Shown: piece by piece, positions 7,483 to 16,654 of the stretch
Numbering within the stretch: position 1 is the first letter of the stretch
Layout of the letters: the number at the start of each line of letters is the position of its first letter
DNA from: Polynucleobacter sp. 80A-SIGWE
GTDB taxonomy: Bacteria > Pseudomonadota > Gammaproteobacteria > Burkholderiales > Burkholderiaceae
Reading direction: 5' to 3'
NCBI RefSeq assembly: GCF_018882295.1
Contig: NZ_JACVOR010000001.1
Location: 620,001 to 684,000, forward strand
DNA length: 64,000 nt
Position numbers and translations under genes: made by a program
The notes under the pieces: model-generated
The model's input: the letters and a program-made list of their open reading frames with translations, nothing else
Databases searched by the model: none
What the model was told of the DNA's origin: nothing

Positions 7483-7511
7483 AATAAGGCCACTCATCGA
7501 GTGGCCTTATT
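7483..7511. terminator. Intrinsic terminator, bidirectional
   Basis: A 13-bp stem (centre GGCCACTC-ATC-GAGTGGCC) has an A-run before it and AT-rich sequence after it, between converging genes. Confidence 0.85.
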
Positions 7512-7533
7512 ACTTGCAGATGCCAGTGAGGAA

Positions 7534-7881
7534 TTAATTTACTCCGTGTAGCTCTACGTCAAATACTAAGGTTGCATTTGGGGGAATAACGCCACCAGCG
7601 CCGCGTGCGCCATAGCCCATCTCAGAAGGAATAATGAGAGTGCGTTTACCGCCGATCTTCATGCCTTGTACGCCTTGATCCCAGCCCTTGATTACATGGC
7701 CAGCACCCAGAGGGAAGCTAAACAGTTGGCCGCGGTCCAGCGAGCTATCAAACTTCTGACCTTTGTGATCGGGGGCTTTGTCGTCAAACAACCATCCGGT
7801 GTAATGTACGTCTACATGATTGCCGGCTGTCGCTTCTTTGCCATCACCAACAACGGTATCTATTTTTTGGAGTTCGCTCAC
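7534..7881 (-). CDS. FKBP-type peptidyl-prolyl isomerase
   Basis: 115 residues forming one FKBP domain: VDVHYTGWL, FDSSLDRGQ, FSFPLGAGHVIKGWDQG, GMKIGGKRTLIIP, GYGARG and IPPNATLVFDVEL. It catalyses cis-trans isomerisation of prolyl bonds in folding proteins; without a signal peptide it is cytoplasmic. I place the start at GTG 7881 because AGGAAG sits 6-8 bases upstream and the domain begins immediately; the longer reading to 7977 runs into the divergent gene. Confidence 0.9.
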   Translation of the reverse strand: MSELQKIDTVVGDGKEATAGNHVDVHYTGWLFDDKAPDHKGQKFDSSLDRGQLFSFPLGAGHVIKGWDQGVQGMKIGGKRTLIIPSEMGYGARGAGGVIPPNATLVFDVELHGVN

Positions 7882-7956
7882 GTTTATCTTCCTCTTTGGC
7901 TGAAATTGAAGGGCTAGTATATTCTGAGCGTAATCTTTTTGTTCGAGCAAACTAAC

Positions 7957-8973
7957 ATGACAAACTTTTGGCCCCATTCTGCGTATAAAACCCTTGCGGT
8001 TGGCTCGGACAATCAGCTGCAGGTGACCGATGATTTTCTGCGCACCTACTTATTGCGCCCGGAGTTAAACCTCGTTCCTGAATCCTGCGATGCAGAGCGT
8101 GCCCTACATCAGCGTCTAAACGAGAACCCTCGAGCAGCTATTTCAGATCAAGAAATTACCGCCATGTCGGATCCGGATATTCAAGTGAACTATCAAGTTT
8201 GGTTGAGATATCGAGCTAAGCTATTGGCGGCTAGCTCTTTAGAAAACTTCTATATGAGTCTGTTCAAAGGTGATGGCGTAGATGTACCGCCGTTATTCAT
8301 TTCTCAGCTGGCGCAAATATTTATTCGACATATCTTGGGTGAAGATTGCCATCCTTTAGATGCACGTATGGGTGAGATTTTCTTCCGGACTCAAAAGATT
8401 ACCGTACTAGAAGACGGCGTTGTGATGGGCGCGGATGATGAGGTTGTAACTCGCAATGCGCAAGCCGGCGAGACTGGCAATATTCTCGATCTTCTGAAGA
8501 GTAAGTCCATGTCCATGCGCTCGATTGATTTGGATGTATTGCATGAAGAAAATGCTGATCTGTATTGGGAGAAGAATGAAGATCATGATTTTGCGGTTCA
8601 GCTCAATTTTGGTCAGCCACCCATCAATCATTTTTGCCGCGTTCTCGAAAAATGGGTGCAACACTTTTTAGGTGCCCAGGTACGCATCACTCCAATGCAG
8701 CAAATATCCGATCCTAAGTGGTCTTGGCATGTTGGCCTAGATGCTGCTGCAACCGATATCTTGAATAAGCTCTATAACAAAGAGCCAGTTGACTCTGATG
8801 AGCTTGAGAAGGTGATTTGTTTATTCCGTCTAGACTTTATTGATGAGGCTGCTGTTACCCAGTCTCAGGCTGGAAAGCCGGTCTACATGGGCATTGCCAT
8901 GAACGATGAAAAGCAGCTCAAACTGAAGCCGCAAAACTTGCTCTTCAATTTACCCCTAGCTAAAGCTTCCTAA
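7957..8973 (+). CDS. Conserved hypothetical protein, DUF6352-like
   Basis: 338 residues beginning MTNFWPHSAYKTL, with TDDFLRTYLLRPELNLVPESC near the N-terminus; this opening matches what I recall of the betaproteobacterial DUF6352 family. There are no transmembrane segments or signal peptide, the composition is acidic, and no catalytic motif is recognised. Two HF/LF aromatic stretches in the C-terminal half (about 220-260) suggest a globular all-alpha protein. The ATG at 7957 is preferred over the TTG at 7939. It overlaps the converging MFS gene by four bases. Function unknown. Confidence 0.7.
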   Translation: MTNFWPHSAYKTLAVGSDNQLQVTDDFLRTYLLRPELNLVPESCDAERALHQRLNENPRAAISDQEITAMSDPDIQVNYQVWLRYRAKLLAASSLENFYMSLFKGDGVDVPPLFISQLAQIFIRHILGEDCHPLDARMGEIFFRTQKITVLEDGVVMGADDEVVTRNAQAGETGNILDLLKSKSMSMRSIDLDVLHEENADLYWEKNEDHDFAVQLNFGQPPINHFCRVLEKWVQHFLGAQVRITPMQQISDPKWSWHVGLDAAATDILNKLYNKEPVDSDELEKVICLFRLDFIDEAAVTQSQAGKPVYMGIAMNDEKQLKLKPQNLLFNLPLAKAS

Positions 8974-10172
8974 GTAGCAGAGGCTGCGCTAGTCTTCTTG
9001 CGATTAGCGCTAAGCCAAATTAATGCACCCGCTGTAACGGCTACGGGGAGTAGTGATCCGAAGTTCAGGATGTTCCAGCCCTGCGAAGTAATGAGCGCAC
9101 CAGATCCAAATGAAGTGAAGGCCATAGTGCCAAACACAAAGAAGTTAATTGCTGCCTGAGCTTTGTCACGTTCTTCTGGGCGGTAAGCTGTCATCGCCAA
9201 TGAGGTGGAGCCGGTAAATAAAAAGTTCCAACCAACACCCAATAAAAATAGTGCGATTAAGAATTGATGTAAATCGGTTCCGGAAAGTGCAATTGCAATA
9301 CACAGGAGATTGAGGATCACTCCAACGCCCATGATCTTGAGTGTGCCAAAGCGCTGAATGAGTGAGCCAGTAAAAAATCCAGGAGCGAACATACCAATCA
9401 CATGCCATTCCAATACCAGTGCCGTCTCAGAAAAGGGTAGCCCACAAATCTGCATGGCCAGTGGCGTAGCCGCCATCAGCAGGTTCATGACACCATAGCC
9501 CAGAGAGGCGCCAATCACGGCAACCATAAAGACGGGTTGGCGAAGAATGGTCTTTAGATCTCTGCCATCAGAAAGTGAGTGCTGGGTTTTGAATTCTTCT
9601 GGGAAATGGATGAACTGCATCACGATGATCCCGATGAAGCCCGCTATCGAGAGGGTGAGGTAAGCGCCCAGAAAGGCGGTATCAAAGAAGTCTTTCGTCC
9701 ATGAGGCAAGGTTGGGTCCTATGACAGCGCCAAGGATTCCCCCAGCCAACACCCAGGAGACCGCCTTATCCCTCTGGCTGACAACGGTTAGCTCAGCAGC
9801 CGCAAATCGATAGAGCTGCCCATTGGCGCTGTAGTAGCCCGCAATAAAGGTGCCAAGCACGAGAAGCCAGAAGTTCTTAGTAATGGCGGCATAGGCGCAA
9901 AGGAGTGCTGAAAAGACGGCTACTAATAGACCTAGTTGAAAGGAAATCTTCCGGCCAAAGTAATTTTGGGTTTTGGCCACAATCGAGGTCGAGAATGCTC
10001 CGCCTACAACGTAACCCATCACCGGCAAGGTAGCCATCCAGGCAACTGGGCTTAGACTGAGCCCAACTAGGCCGTTAATGGCGATAAAGGTCACATTATT
10101 GGTTAAAAACAAGCCCTGGCAGAGAATCAACAGTACGAGGTTTTTGTTGAGTAGGGGGTGCTTGTTGCTCAT
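8970..10172 (-). CDS. Major facilitator superfamily transporter
   Basis: 400 residues with twelve predicted hydrophobic helices in two halves. The A-motif-like loop between helices 2 and 3 (KTQNYFGRKISFQLG) and a long central cytoplasmic loop (FPEEFKTQHSLSDGRDLK, about 190-210) are visible. It carries a small solute by proton-coupled exchange or symport in the inner membrane; nothing in the sequence or neighbours fixes the substrate. It is transcribed divergently from icd across about 250 bases that contain an 8-bp inverted repeat. Confidence 0.85.
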   Translation of the reverse strand: MSNKHPLLNKNLVLLILCQGLFLTNNVTFIAINGLVGLSLSPVAWMATLPVMGYVVGGAFSTSIVAKTQNYFGRKISFQLGLLVAVFSALLCAYAAITKNFWLLVLGTFIAGYYSANGQLYRFAAAELTVVSQRDKAVSWVLAGGILGAVIGPNLASWTKDFFDTAFLGAYLTLSIAGFIGIIVMQFIHFPEEFKTQHSLSDGRDLKTILRQPVFMVAVIGASLGYGVMNLLMAATPLAMQICGLPFSETALVLEWHVIGMFAPGFFTGSLIQRFGTLKIMGVGVILNLLCIAIALSGTDLHQFLIALFLLGVGWNFLFTGSTSLAMTAYRPEERDKAQAAINFFVFGTMAFTSFGSGALITSQGWNILNFGSLLPVAVTAGALIWLSANRKKTSAASAT

Positions 10173-10225
10173 GTATCGCAGTTTACGTTGTAAGTGGATA
10201 GGGGGTTGGCTTGGTGGATTCCCTT

Positions 10226-10249
10226 AAATTGGCCAACTTCAGCCAATTT
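10226..10249. repeat. Inverted repeat in the MFS/icd divergent region
   Basis: Perfect arms AAATTGGC (10226-10233) and GCCAATTT (10242-10249) with an 8-base spacer, located 54 bp from the MFS start and about 175 bp from icd. The dyad shape suits a dimeric regulator; none is encoded nearby. Confidence 0.45.
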
Positions 10250-10423
10250 GGTGCCTAAAAGCCCTCAAATTGCCGGGGTCGATGATTTAAAATAGATGTC
10301 TCGGTCCAGTGCGTGAAATTACACCCAAGACAGCCAAAAGCGCCTGAAGTGTTGCGTGCGGAATGCGAGAGTGGTTCGGTATAAGACCGGGCCCTAATAT
10401 TTATCCATATCGAGGAAACATCA

Positions 10424-12658
10424 ATGGCTTCAGAGAAATCAAAGATCATTTACACGCTGACAGACGAAGCGCCCTTATTGGCGACCTGTGCATTTTTACC
10501 AATCATTCGTACTTTTACAGCTCCAGCTGGAGTACAGGTTGTAGAGAGCGACATTTCTGTTGCGGCACGTATCTTGTCAGAGTTCTCTGATTGTTTAACT
10601 GCTGAGCAGAAGGTTCCTGATAATTTGGCTGAGCTTGGCCGCATGACTTTATTGCCTGATACCAACATCATTAAGTTGCCGAATATCAGCGCTTCAGTTC
10701 CACAGTTGCTCGCCGCCATTAAAGAATTGCAATCCAAGGGCTACAAGCTCCCTGATTTCCCAGAAGATCCTAAGGACGATGCTGAAAAATCAATCCGCAC
10801 TCGTTACTCCAAGTGCTTGGGTAGTGCGGTAAACCCAGTATTGCGCGAAGGTAACTCAGATCGCCGTGCGCCTAATGCTGTTAAGCGTTATGCCCGCAAG
10901 AACCCACACTCGATGGGTGAGTGGAGTCAAGCCTCCCGTACACACGTATCCCACATGCATGGTGGCGACTTCTACGCAGGTGAGAAGTCAATGACTATGA
11001 CTAAGGCATGCGATGTGAAGATGGATTTGGTAACAAAGAGTGGCAAGACAATTGTTCTTAAGCCAAAAGTCTCTTTGCTTGCTGGTGAAATTATTGACAG
11101 CATGTACATGAGCAAGAAAGCACTCTGCGAGTTCTACGAAAAAGAAATCGAAGATGCTTACAAGACTGGCATGATGTTGTCCTTGCACGTGAAGGCAACC
11201 ATGATGAAGGTGTCGCACCCAATCGTGTTCGGTCACGCAGTCAAGATTTTCTATAAAGACGCATTTGAAAAGCATGCCAAGTTGTTTGAAGAGTTGGGTG
11301 TTAATCCAAACAACGGTATGAGCAGCTTGTACGACAAGATTAAAACTTTGCCAGAATCTAAGCGCGAAGAAATCATTCAAGATTTACACGCCTGTCATGA
11401 GCACCGCCCAGCATTGGCGATGGTGGATTCTGCTAAAGGTATTACCAACCTCCATTCACCAAGCGATGTGATTGTGGATGCGTCTATGCCAGCCATGATT
11501 CGTGTTGGCGGCAAGATGTGGGGTGCTGATGGCCGTTTGCATGACACCAAGGCAGTTATTCCAGAAAGTACCTTTGCCCGTATTTACCAAGAGATGATTA
11601 ACTTCTGCAAGACTCATGGTAACTTCGACCCAACAACGATGGGTACAGTGCCAAACGTGGGTTTGATGGCTCAGCAGGCAGAAGAGTATGGCTCACATGA
11701 CAAGACTTTTGAGATCCCTGAAGCTGGTGTAGCCCGCATTGTTGCGGATGACGGCACAGTATTGCTCGAGCAGAACGTTGAAGAGGGTGATATCTGGCGT
11801 ATGTGCCAAGTTAAAGATGCACCGATTCGTGACTGGGTCAAGTTGGCAGTCAACCGCGCGCGTTTATCTGGCACCCCAGCAGTGTTCTGGTTGGATGAGT
11901 ACCGTCCGCACGAAGCCGAATTGATCAAGAAGGTTCAAGCCTATTTGAAAGATCACGACTTAACTGGTGTAGATATTCAGATCATGTCTCAGACTCGTGC
12001 AATGCGCTTTACGTTAGAGCGCATCATCCGAGGTAAAGATACGATCTCTGTGACAGGTAATATTTTGCGTGACTACCTTACTGACTTGTTCCCAATTATG
12101 GAGCTTGGTACTAGCGCCAAGATGTTATCTATCGTGCCATTGATGGCTGGCGGCGGCCTCTTCGAAACTGGTGCGGGTGGCTCTGCTCCTAAGCACGTTC
12201 AACAGTTGGTTGAAGAAAACCATTTACGTTGGGATTCTTTAGGTGAGTTCTTGGCCTTGGCTGTTTCATTAGAAGATATCGGCGATAAAACCAATAATCC
12301 AAAAGTGAAAATCTTGGCTCGCACTCTAGACGAGGCAACCGGTACATTGTTAGACAACAATAAGTCACCATCACCACGCACTGGTGAGTTGGATAACCGT
12401 GGTAGCCAGTTCTACCTGGCAATGTACTGGGCTCAAGCCTTGGCTGCGCAAACCGAAGACAAAGAGCTACAAGCTCACTTTGCTCCGATTGCAAAAGCTT
12501 TGACCGAGAATGAGCAAAAGATTGTTGCTGAGTTCAAGGCAGTACAAGGCAAGCCAGCTGATATTGGTGGCTACTTTATGCCTGATCAAGCCAAGTTCAA
12601 AGCAGTGATGTGCCCAAGCACTACATTGAATGACATCTTGAAAAAAGCAGCAGCTTAA
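10424..12658 (+). CDS. icd: Isocitrate dehydrogenase (NADP+), monomeric type
   Basis: 744 residues, the usual size of the monomeric IDH-II class (about 740). Characteristic stretches are [14 protein letters not shown] (substrate-binding Ser and Arg, about 135-148), [13 protein letters not shown]-like sequence, and [20 protein letters not shown]. It oxidatively decarboxylates isocitrate to 2-oxoglutarate with NADP+ in the TCA cycle. The start follows a GAGGAAA ribosome site. It is a single-gene unit ended by a strong terminator. No anomalies are seen. Confidence 0.96.
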   Translation: MASEKSKIIYTLTDEAPLLATCAFLPIIRTFTAPAGVQVVESDISVAARILSEFSDCLTAEQKVPDNLAELGRMTLLPDTNIIKLPNISASVPQLLAAIKELQSKGYKLPDFPEDPKDDAEKSIRTRYSKCLGSAVNPVLREGNSDRRAPNAVKRYARKNPHSMGEWSQASRTHVSHMHGGDFYAGEKSMTMTKACDVKMDLVTKSGKTIVLKPKVSLLAGEIIDSMYMSKKALCEFYEKEIEDAYKTGMMLSLHVKATMMKVSHPIVFGHAVKIFYKDAFEKHAKLFEELGVNPNNGMSSLYDKIKTLPESKREEIIQDLHACHEHRPALAMVDSAKGITNLHSPSDVIVDASMPAMIRVGGKMWGADGRLHDTKAVIPESTFARIYQEMINFCKTHGNFDPTTMGTVPNVGLMAQQAEEYGSHDKTFEIPEAGVARIVADDGTVLLEQNVEEGDIWRMCQVKDAPIRDWVKLAVNRARLSGTPAVFWLDEYRPHEAELIKKVQAYLKDHDLTGVDIQIMSQTRAMRFTLERIIRGKDTISVTGNILRDYLTDLFPIMELGTSAKMLSIVPLMAGGGLFETGAGGSAPKHVQQLVEENHLRWDSLGEFLALAVSLEDIGDKTNNPKVKILARTLDEATGTLLDNNKSPSPRTGELDNRGSQFYLAMYWAQALAAQTEDKELQAHFAPIAKALTENEQKIVAEFKAVQGKPADIGGYFMPDQAKFKAVMCPSTTLNDILKKAAA

Positions 12659-12674
12659 GCTGAGTTAGCTTCAC

Positions 12675-12706
12675 AAAAAAGGCAAACCACACGGTTTGCC
12701 TTTTTT
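12675..12706 (+). terminator. Intrinsic terminator of icd
   Basis: A6, GGCAAACC, ACAC loop, GGTTTGCC, T6: a perfect hairpin flanked by A- and T-tracts, so it may also serve the converging gene. Confidence 0.92.
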
Positions 12707-12726
12707 CTTGTGCGCAGCTGAAATAC

Positions 12727-13374
12727 TTAGGCGTTCATATACCGTTCTTCTTGATAAGTACTGACCCACTGCGGTCTATATACAAGGAGGATAGCCAGTA
12801 GCATCCCAGATAGTGAGCCCTCCATAAAGGAGAGTACAAGCAAGCCTAAAAACCAGCCCAAAGGATCGCTGGTTCCAAATGAGGTTATTTGAAAATACTG
12901 CTGCAAGCCGTAAATCAGTAAACCGGTTGCAAAGGTGCTAATGAATGCAGCCAAATAACCATTGCCCAAGATGAGAATAAATAAATGCTTGGGTAGGAGT
13001 CGTTGAACTGCCTTCATAACACCGCAAGCAATGAGTGCCGGTATGACGCTGACTAATAGGTAGTGTCTTGAGGTTTCCACTAAATCTCCGCTAATGCCAA
13101 ACACCCCAATTAAGGCGACGATGAACAGAAGGGTTATAGCGCTCCAGAAACCAAATAAGGCAACTAGGAGTGAGGCCCCAAAAAAGTGAAAAGAGAGATC
13201 GATCAAGTTATCGATATTGCTATTGGGGAGATGGGCGCGAATATTCCAGGCAAGCGCTAATAGCAGGATGCAGGAGATAAATATATTTCTTAGGCGCGGT
13301 TGCAGTAAGACGCCATGACGGCTTTTATAGATGCCCAATAAGAAAATGGAGGTTGCTGACAAAATCCAAGCCAT
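12727..13374 (-). CDS. CbiM/NikM-like energy-coupling-factor permease, orphan
   Basis: 215 residues with six or seven hydrophobic helices. The C-terminal stretch SFMEGSLSGMLLAILLVYRPQW resembles the last helix of CbiM/NikM S-components (PF01891). The N-terminal Met-His-Ile that supplies metal ligands in true CbiM/NikM is absent; the protein begins MAWILSATSIFLLG. No ECF ATPase or T-component is adjacent, and I see no cobalamin riboswitch box upstream. Family placement is moderate; transport of Co or Ni is doubtful. It might be a membrane protein that kept only the fold. Confidence 0.55.
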   Translation of the reverse strand: MAWILSATSIFLLGIYKSRHGVLLQPRLRNIFISCILLLALAWNIRAHLPNSNIDNLIDLSFHFFGASLLVALFGFWSAITLLFIVALIGVFGISGDLVETSRHYLLVSVIPALIACGVMKAVQRLLPKHLFILILGNGYLAAFISTFATGLLIYGLQQYFQITSFGTSDPLGWFLGLLVLSFMEGSLSGMLLAILLVYRPQWVSTYQEERYMNA

Positions 13375-13541
13375 AGCGGCCTCATAAAAGGGGTAAAAAC
13401 CCGATTTAACTCGTTTCTCTTACTTGAGGGTATTGGATTTAACCCTATTCGCTAAACAGAGGTTCAGCAATAAATCCCTAGGCGTAGGAGAATGATCCAT
13501 ATTCATCATGAAGAGCGACATCCATCTTAAGAGATATTGAT

Positions 13542-14504
13542 ATGAACCTAAATGATCCAAAACTACTTTCTCAGGAAATTACCCCCAAGGCAGTTTTTGA
13601 GGGACGTCGTGACTTGATTAAAAGTGCTGCTGCTGGCGCTTTTGGGCTCGCACTTGCGCCCTGGTTTTCGCGCGAGGCTCTTGCTAGTAATCCACAGAAG
13701 CTACTCGCTACACCGAACCCAAACTTTATTCTGAAGGATGAGTCGACTAGTTATAAGTATGTGACTGGCTATAACAACTTCTATGAATTTGGAACAGACA
13801 AGTCAGATCCAGCTGCTTATGCTGAGAGCTTGCAAACGCGTCCATGGACAGTAACGATTGAAGGTTTAGTTAAAAAGCCAGTGACTTTGGATATTGATGC
13901 ATTACTCAAGCTTGCCCCGATGGAGGAGCGCATCTATCGCATGCGCTGTGTTGAGGGTTGGTCGATGGTCATCCCATGGGATGGTTACTCTTTATCTAAG
14001 TTGCTGAATCAGGTTCAGCCTTTGGGTTCTGCCAAGTATGTCGAATTTATTTCCTTGGCGGATCGTAAGCAAATGCCAGGACTCAAGAGTCAGATTATTG
14101 AATGGCCTTATCGCGAAGGTCTGCGCTTGGATGAGGCAATGAATCCATTGACTTTATTGACCTTTGGTCTTTATGGCGAAACTCTGCCAAAGCAAAATGG
14201 TGCTCCAGTACGCATTGTGGTGCCCTGGAAGTATGGCTTCAAGAGCGCTAAGTCGATTGTGAAAATTCGTTTGACAGAAGAAATGCCCAAGACGAGCTGG
14301 AGTCAGTTCGACGCAAGGGAATACGGCTTCTATTCCAACGTCAATCCTTTGGTGGATCACCCGCGCTGGAGTCAGGCTACCGAGCGGCGTATTGGCGACC
14401 CTAAGGGTGTCTTTACTCCCAAAATTAAAACCCAAATGTTTAATGGATATGGTGATCAAGTGGCAAGCATGTATTCGGGGATGGACCTCAAGAAGTTTTA
14501 TTAA
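13542..14504 (+). CDS. msrP: Protein-methionine-sulfoxide reductase, molybdopterin catalytic subunit
   Basis: 320 residues with a twin-arginine signal ([23 protein letters not shown] at 22-23) and a sulfite-oxidase-fold Moco domain. The molybdenum-ligating cysteine is C136 in RMRCVEGWS. MsrP repairs methionine sulfoxide in periplasmic proteins using electrons from MsrQ. msrQ begins 23 bases after the stop, the usual arrangement. No regulatory motif is recognisable in the 167-base upstream gap. Confidence 0.95.
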   Translation: MNLNDPKLLSQEITPKAVFEGRRDLIKSAAAGAFGLALAPWFSREALASNPQKLLATPNPNFILKDESTSYKYVTGYNNFYEFGTDKSDPAAYAESLQTRPWTVTIEGLVKKPVTLDIDALLKLAPMEERIYRMRCVEGWSMVIPWDGYSLSKLLNQVQPLGSAKYVEFISLADRKQMPGLKSQIIEWPYREGLRLDEAMNPLTLLTFGLYGETLPKQNGAPVRIVVPWKYGFKSAKSIVKIRLTEEMPKTSWSQFDAREYGFYSNVNPLVDHPRWSQATERRIGDPKGVFTPKIKTQMFNGYGDQVASMYSGMDLKKFY

Positions 14505-14527
14505 GGCTACGTGATAAGTAAAGCTTG

Positions 14528-15115
14528 ATGAAGTTACTGATTTTTCTATTGGCGCTACTACCTTTAGATCGTTTGATCTGGCTAGGCTTTACCGATAGCC
14601 TGGGCGCCAACCCCATAGAATTCATTACACGTTCAACCGGTACATGGGCGCTAGTGTTCCTATGTTTGACACTGGCGATGACGCCATTGCGTTTGCTCAC
14701 AAATTCAGTAATGTGGATTCGGTATCGCAGAATGTTGGGCCTGTTCAGTTTTTTCTATGCCTGTCTGCATTTTGGTATTTGGCTGTGGTTGGATCAAGAT
14801 TTCGATCTAGCGGGGATGCTGAAAGATGTCGTGAAGCGGCCATTTATCACTATGGGCTTTATTAGCTTTGTGTTGCTAATTCCACTAGCCTTAACTTCTA
14901 CCCATTGGGCCCAAAGAAAGCTGGGCCGTCGTTGGGCGCAACTTCATCGACTGATCTATTTCATTGCTTGCACCGTGATCTTGCACTATTGGTGGCATAA
15001 GGCAGGTAAGAATGATCTTGATACTGTGACAATTTATGCAATCGTTTTGCTATTGCTGTTATGTTGTAGGATTCCTCATATCCGCAAGCTCTTGAGCAAG
15101 CAATTCATCACTTAA
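14528..15115 (+). CDS. msrQ: Haem-binding membrane subunit of the MsrPQ system
   Basis: 195 residues with about six transmembrane helices of the ferric-reductase-like fold. Conserved histidines appear in FYACLHFGIW, LHRLIYF and ILHYWWHKAG, which would bind haem b. It passes electrons from quinols (and possibly flavin reductase) to periplasmic MsrP. The ATG at 14528 is preferred to the overlapping TTG at 14525. It lies directly downstream of msrP and 13 bases before the lipocalin gene. Confidence 0.93.
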   Translation: MKLLIFLLALLPLDRLIWLGFTDSLGANPIEFITRSTGTWALVFLCLTLAMTPLRLLTNSVMWIRYRRMLGLFSFFYACLHFGIWLWLDQDFDLAGMLKDVVKRPFITMGFISFVLLIPLALTSTHWAQRKLGRRWAQLHRLIYFIACTVILHYWWHKAGKNDLDTVTIYAIVLLLLLCCRIPHIRKLLSKQFIT

Positions 15116-15128
15116 CATCACCCCATCT

Positions 15129-15704
15129 ATGACCCTGTTTTCACATTCTCGCGTTTCACTTATTTCGATATTGGGCGCGCTGCTGATTGGCCTAGGATCG
15201 TCGCAGGCCACAGCTCAGCAAGCCGACCAAGCAGTGAAGACTATAGCCTCTCTAGATGTCCCTCGATACTTAGGAACTTGGTATGAGATTGCCAAGTTTC
15301 CGAACTGGTTTCAGAAAAAATGCGTTTCGAATACCAAGGCTGTATATACCGCTAAACCAGATGGCAATCTTCGAGTGCTCAATAGCTGCAAAACTGCTGG
15401 CGGAGAGACTTCAGAGGCGGAGGGCTTGGCTCGTCAAATTGGCGCTAAGGATTCCCCAAAATTAGAAGTACGCTTTGCGCCAGAGTGGCTTTCATTTCTA
15501 CCGATGGTATGGGGTGATTATTGGGTGATCGATATAGATCCGCAATATCAGGTGGCGGCTGTAAGTGATCCGAGAAGAGAGTATCTTTGGGTTTTATCAA
15601 GAACTCCTCAGCTTGATCCTAAAGTCTATGCGGAATTATTACAGCGCTTGAAGCAGCAGCAATTCGACATTCAAAAGCTTGAGCTCACTCCTCAGAAAAA
15701 TTAA
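15129..15704 (+). CDS. Lipocalin (Blc-like), periplasmic
   Basis: 191 residues. A signal peptide (about 1-29, ATAQQ) precedes the lipocalin hallmark GTWYEIAKFPNWFQKKC (about 48-64) and the later YWVIDIDPQYQVAAVSDP and YLWVLSRTP, as in bacterial lipocalin Blc, which binds fatty acids or lysophospholipids. Unlike E. coli Blc there is no lipobox cysteine, so it should be soluble in the periplasm. It follows msrPQ closely and is followed one base after its stop by a hydrolase gene, suggesting a four-gene envelope stress-repair unit (inference). Confidence 0.88.
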   Translation: MTLFSHSRVSLISILGALLIGLGSSQATAQQADQAVKTIASLDVPRYLGTWYEIAKFPNWFQKKCVSNTKAVYTAKPDGNLRVLNSCKTAGGETSEAEGLARQIGAKDSPKLEVRFAPEWLSFLPMVWGDYWVIDIDPQYQVAAVSDPRREYLWVLSRTPQLDPKVYAELLQRLKQQQFDIQKLELTPQKN

Positions 15705-15705
15705 C

Positions 15706-16644
15706 GTGCCTGAAAAGCGAATCGGCAATTACTTGCTGCCTCCCGGAATCGATATCTTCGAACGCGGGTGGTTATCAGCAAACAATATTTTTCTTTTTGG
15801 TAATGATGATGTTTCCTTGGTTGATACGGGCTACTGTGCCCATCAACAGATGACGGTTGATTTAGTCATCAGCGCCCTTAAGCAGCATGGCTTGAAAGCG
15901 CTTAATAAAGTAGTTAACACCCATTTGCACTCAGATCATTGTGGTGGCAATGCGGCTCTATCAGAGCGATTTGATTGTGAGATCTGGATACCAGAAGCCG
16001 AGGCAATTGCTGTGCAAAACTGGGATGAGAGCCTACTTAGTTTTCAACAATTAGGGCAGGAGTGCCCACGCTTTGATCATCATGCCCTCTTGCTGCCTGG
16101 CGAAGAAATTATCCTAGGCCCGTATCGCTGGCAAATTCTTGCGGCTCCTGGTCACGACAACCATTCAGTCATGCTGTACCAAGAGCAACATCAAATCTTG
16201 ATCTCTGCGGATGCGCTGTGGGAGGAGGGCTTTGGAGTCATCTTTCCTGAGCTCTGGGGCGAGGGTGGCTTTGAAGAGGTGGCGCAGACGCTAGAACTGA
16301 TTGAAGGGCTTCAGGTTGCCTTGGTTATTCCAGGGCATGGTAAACCTTTTACTGATGTAAGGAAGTCTATTGAGACAGCTAAATCCCGCCTGGATTACCT
16401 CTCAAGTGATGCCGATCGCAATGCCCGTCATGGGGCTAAGGTGCTCCTAAAATACAAATTATTGGAATGGCGCAATCAGGATTTGGCAAAGGTTCACCAG
16501 TGGATTTCGGCTACGCCGGCAATGGAAGGTATTCGACAGCAAATGAATCTCGATATAGAGGGATTTCAAGATTGGTTAGTGCAGGCTTTAGTGAAATCTA
16601 AAGCTGCAACTATCGAGAAGGATCATCTCATCAATCTTGATTAA
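15706..16644 (+). CDS. MBL-fold metallo-hydrolase
   Basis: 312 residues from GTG 15706, which lies one base after the lipocalin stop and starts MPEKRIGNYLLPPGID. Metal-binding motifs: THLHSDHCGG, APGHDNHSV, SADALW and IPGHGKP. There is no signal peptide. The C-terminal half has a helical extension (about 225-310) of the kind seen in several uncharacterised MBL hydrolases. Substrate is unknown; thioesters or lactones are common in this subgroup. An in-frame TTG at 15679 lies inside the lipocalin gene and is less likely. Confidence 0.85.
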   Translation: MPEKRIGNYLLPPGIDIFERGWLSANNIFLFGNDDVSLVDTGYCAHQQMTVDLVISALKQHGLKALNKVVNTHLHSDHCGGNAALSERFDCEIWIPEAEAIAVQNWDESLLSFQQLGQECPRFDHHALLLPGEEIILGPYRWQILAAPGHDNHSVMLYQEQHQILISADALWEEGFGVIFPELWGEGGFEEVAQTLELIEGLQVALVIPGHGKPFTDVRKSIETAKSRLDYLSSDADRNARHGAKVLLKYKLLEWRNQDLAKVHQWISATPAMEGIRQQMNLDIEGFQDWLVQALVKSKAATIEKDHLINLD

Positions 16645-16654
16645 CTTCTTTTAA

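Noticed and set aside
10988-11380. 130-codon minus-strand frame inside icd
   Set aside because: Antisense shadow of a strongly conserved enzyme.
13375-13541. Possible cobalamin or nickel riboswitch upstream of the CbiM-like gene
   Set aside because: No B12-box or other known aptamer consensus on the relevant strand.
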